From Alloalcanivorax xiamenensis (GTDB lineage Bacteria > Pseudomonadota > Gammaproteobacteria > Pseudomonadales > Alcanivoracaceae), in contig NZ_AQPF01000020.1 of NCBI RefSeq assembly GCF_009846745.1, forward strand, positions 1 to 64,000: a stretch of 64,000 nt of DNA, given 5' to 3'. This document shows, in pieces, positions 63,083 to 64,000 of the stretch. The notes under the pieces were generated by a model. That model did not search any database. It was not told where the DNA came from and was given only the letters and a program-made list of their open reading frames with translations. A program made the translations under genes and the position numbers. The stretch's first letter is position 1. Each line of letters opens with the position of its first letter.

Positions 63083-63831
63083 ATACCTTCAACGCGTCAC
63101 TTTCGCCTCCACAAACGGCTCAGCCGTTGATCGACGCCCGCGATCTGCATGCCTACTATGGTCAGAGCCATGTCCTGCATGGCGTCGATCTTCATTTAAT
63201 GCCCGCTGAAACGCTCAGCCTGATGGGACGCAACGGCATGGGCAAGACCACAACCCTGAAGGCGCTGCTTGGCTTTGTTACCCCCAGGCAGGGCAGCGTC
63301 CGGATCCTCGGAAAACCGACCCGCAAGTGCCGGCCCTGGCAGGTGGTACGCCGGGGCATCGGCTATGTGCCGGAAGGGCGCGGCATCTTCCCGGGTATCA
63401 ATGTGCATGAGCATTTGATCATGGCGGCGCGTCCCGATGCCGAGGGCCGCTCACCCTGGACACTGGAGCGCGTCCTGGATACTTTTCCACGTCTGGCGCA
63501 GCGGCTCCAGCATGACGGCGCCCTGCTCTCCGGCGGCGAACAGCAGATGCTCTCCATTGGACGGGCGCTGATGACCAACCCCCGGATCATGATTCTCGAC
63601 GAAGCCACCGAGGGCCTAGCGCCACTGATTCGTGATGAGATATGGAGAATCCTCGGCGAGATCAAAGCCTCCGGCATCGCCAGCATCATCGTCGACAAGA
63701 ACATTGACAACCTGCTGACCATCGCCGACCGGCATCTGGTCCTGGTAAAGGGATCCGTGGTTTTTGACGGCGACAGCGCGGAAATCAGCCGGGATACCAG
63801 CCTACTCGACACCCACCTCGGCATGGGATAA
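63079..63831 (+). CDS. ABC transporter ATP-binding protein, LivF family
   Basis: The 250-aa ATPase has LHAYYGQSHVLHGVDL at the start, Walker A GRNGMGKTT (about residue 52), FVPEGRGIFPGINV-type text near residue 96, the signature LSGGEQQMLSIGRAL and Walker B IMILDEATEGL. It is the second ATPase of the Liv-type importer and the last structural gene before boxR, which begins 60 bp later. Confidence 0.93.
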   Translation: MNTFNASLSPPQTAQPLIDARDLHAYYGQSHVLHGVDLHLMPAETLSLMGRNGMGKTTTLKALLGFVTPRQGSVRILGKPTRKCRPWQVVRRGIGYVPEGRGIFPGINVHEHLIMAARPDAEGRSPWTLERVLDTFPRLAQRLQHDGALLSGGEQQMLSIGRALMTNPRIMILDEATEGLAPLIRDEIWRILGEIKASGIASIIVDKNIDNLLTIADRHLVLVKGSVVFDGDSAEISRDTSLLDTHLGMG

Positions 63832-63891
63832 TGCCTCCCAACAGCCCCGGTCGAGGCCATCGCCGGTACGCTCAGGGAAACGGAGACGAGC

Positions 63892-64000
63892 ATGCACCCT
63901 GCCAACGATCAGAATGAAAGCAACGGGCCAGACTATATGGTGACCATTGGAGACCGGGTGCGCGCCATTCGCGCCCGGCGGGGCATGGCGCGCAAGGAAC
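63892..64000 (+). CDS. boxR: BoxR-type transcriptional regulator, partial (5' end only)
   Basis: Only the first 36 codons are in the window. The protein starts MHPANDQNESNGPDYMVTIG and continues with DRVRAIRARRGMARKE, the beginning of an XRE helix-turn-helix with the basic stretch typical of BoxR. BoxR proteins join this HTH to a shikimate kinase-like domain that binds benzoyl-CoA and releases repression. The second domain lies beyond the window. A GGAG ribosome site stands 6 nt before the ATG. The call rests on the HTH start plus its place at the end of a box operon. Confidence 0.7.
   Translation, partial: MHPANDQNESNGPDYMVTIGDRVRAIRARRGMARKE

Noticed and set aside
1..64000. CRISPR array, tRNA, rRNA or prophage
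   Set aside because: No regularly spaced direct repeats, no tRNA cloverleaf or rRNA stretch, and no phage structural genes other than the T6SS homologs were found on reading.

Overview
The window is high-GC bacterial DNA with tightly packed, often overlapping operons. The gene content (a type VI secretion system, the aerobic benzoyl-CoA 'box' pathway, many acyl-CoA ligases and AraC regulators) suggests an aromatic- or hydrocarbon-degrading proteobacterium, probably a gammaproteobacterium of the Alcanivorax, Halomonas, Marinobacter or Pseudomonas kind. The genus cannot be fixed from the sequence alone. No rRNA, tRNA or CRISPR array is visible.

Region 1 (1-31560) is a complete type VI secretion system in three blocks. 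The minus-strand block (1-17381) runs from a TPR lipoprotein through tssB, tssC, hcp, tssE, tssF, tssG, clpV, an unrecognised 116-aa gene and vgrG, and ends in an effector module: a DUF4123 adaptor, a VasX/BTH_I2691-like membrane-active effector and a DUF6708 membrane protein cut by the window edge. The plus-strand block (17884-21820) is tssJ-tssK-tssL-tssA. The second minus-strand block (31560-21840) carries an M15 peptidoglycan peptidase, a PAAR-transthyretin-metallopeptidase effector with its lipoprotein immunity candidate, a membrane protein with a degenerate thiolase-like fold, tssM, tagF and an OmpA/BON protein. All thirteen core tss genes plus PAAR are present. No PpkA/PppA/Fha genes are present although tagF is.

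Region 2 (31648-51925) is a mixed metabolic stretch: an unknown single-pass membrane protein, a pirin, two MFS transporters, an amidase, four AraC/TetR-type regulators and a DUF1330 protein. It also holds an acyl-CoA ligase, a hydratase of the FAH fold, a TauD-like dioxygenase and a three-gene operon. That operon is a single-chain biotin-dependent acyl-CoA carboxylase, a CaiC-like CoA ligase and a TetR regulator, and it has a clear promoter with a palindromic operator at its head. Upstream of it lies a 298-bp MITE-like element with terminal inverted repeats and a TTA duplication. A quinone-oxidoreductase-like gene follows.

Region 3 (51926-64000) is a box operon for aerobic benzoate degradation: benzoate-CoA ligase, an alpha/beta hydrolase, boxC, boxB, boxA, a five-gene Liv-type ABC importer and the first 36 codons of boxR. 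Benzoate is presumably imported, activated to benzoyl-CoA, epoxidised by BoxAB and ring-cleaved by BoxC. The semialdehyde dehydrogenase of the pathway is not in the window. Two promoters, before the ligase and before boxC, share TGCA-centred AT-rich motifs that are good candidates for BoxR operators.
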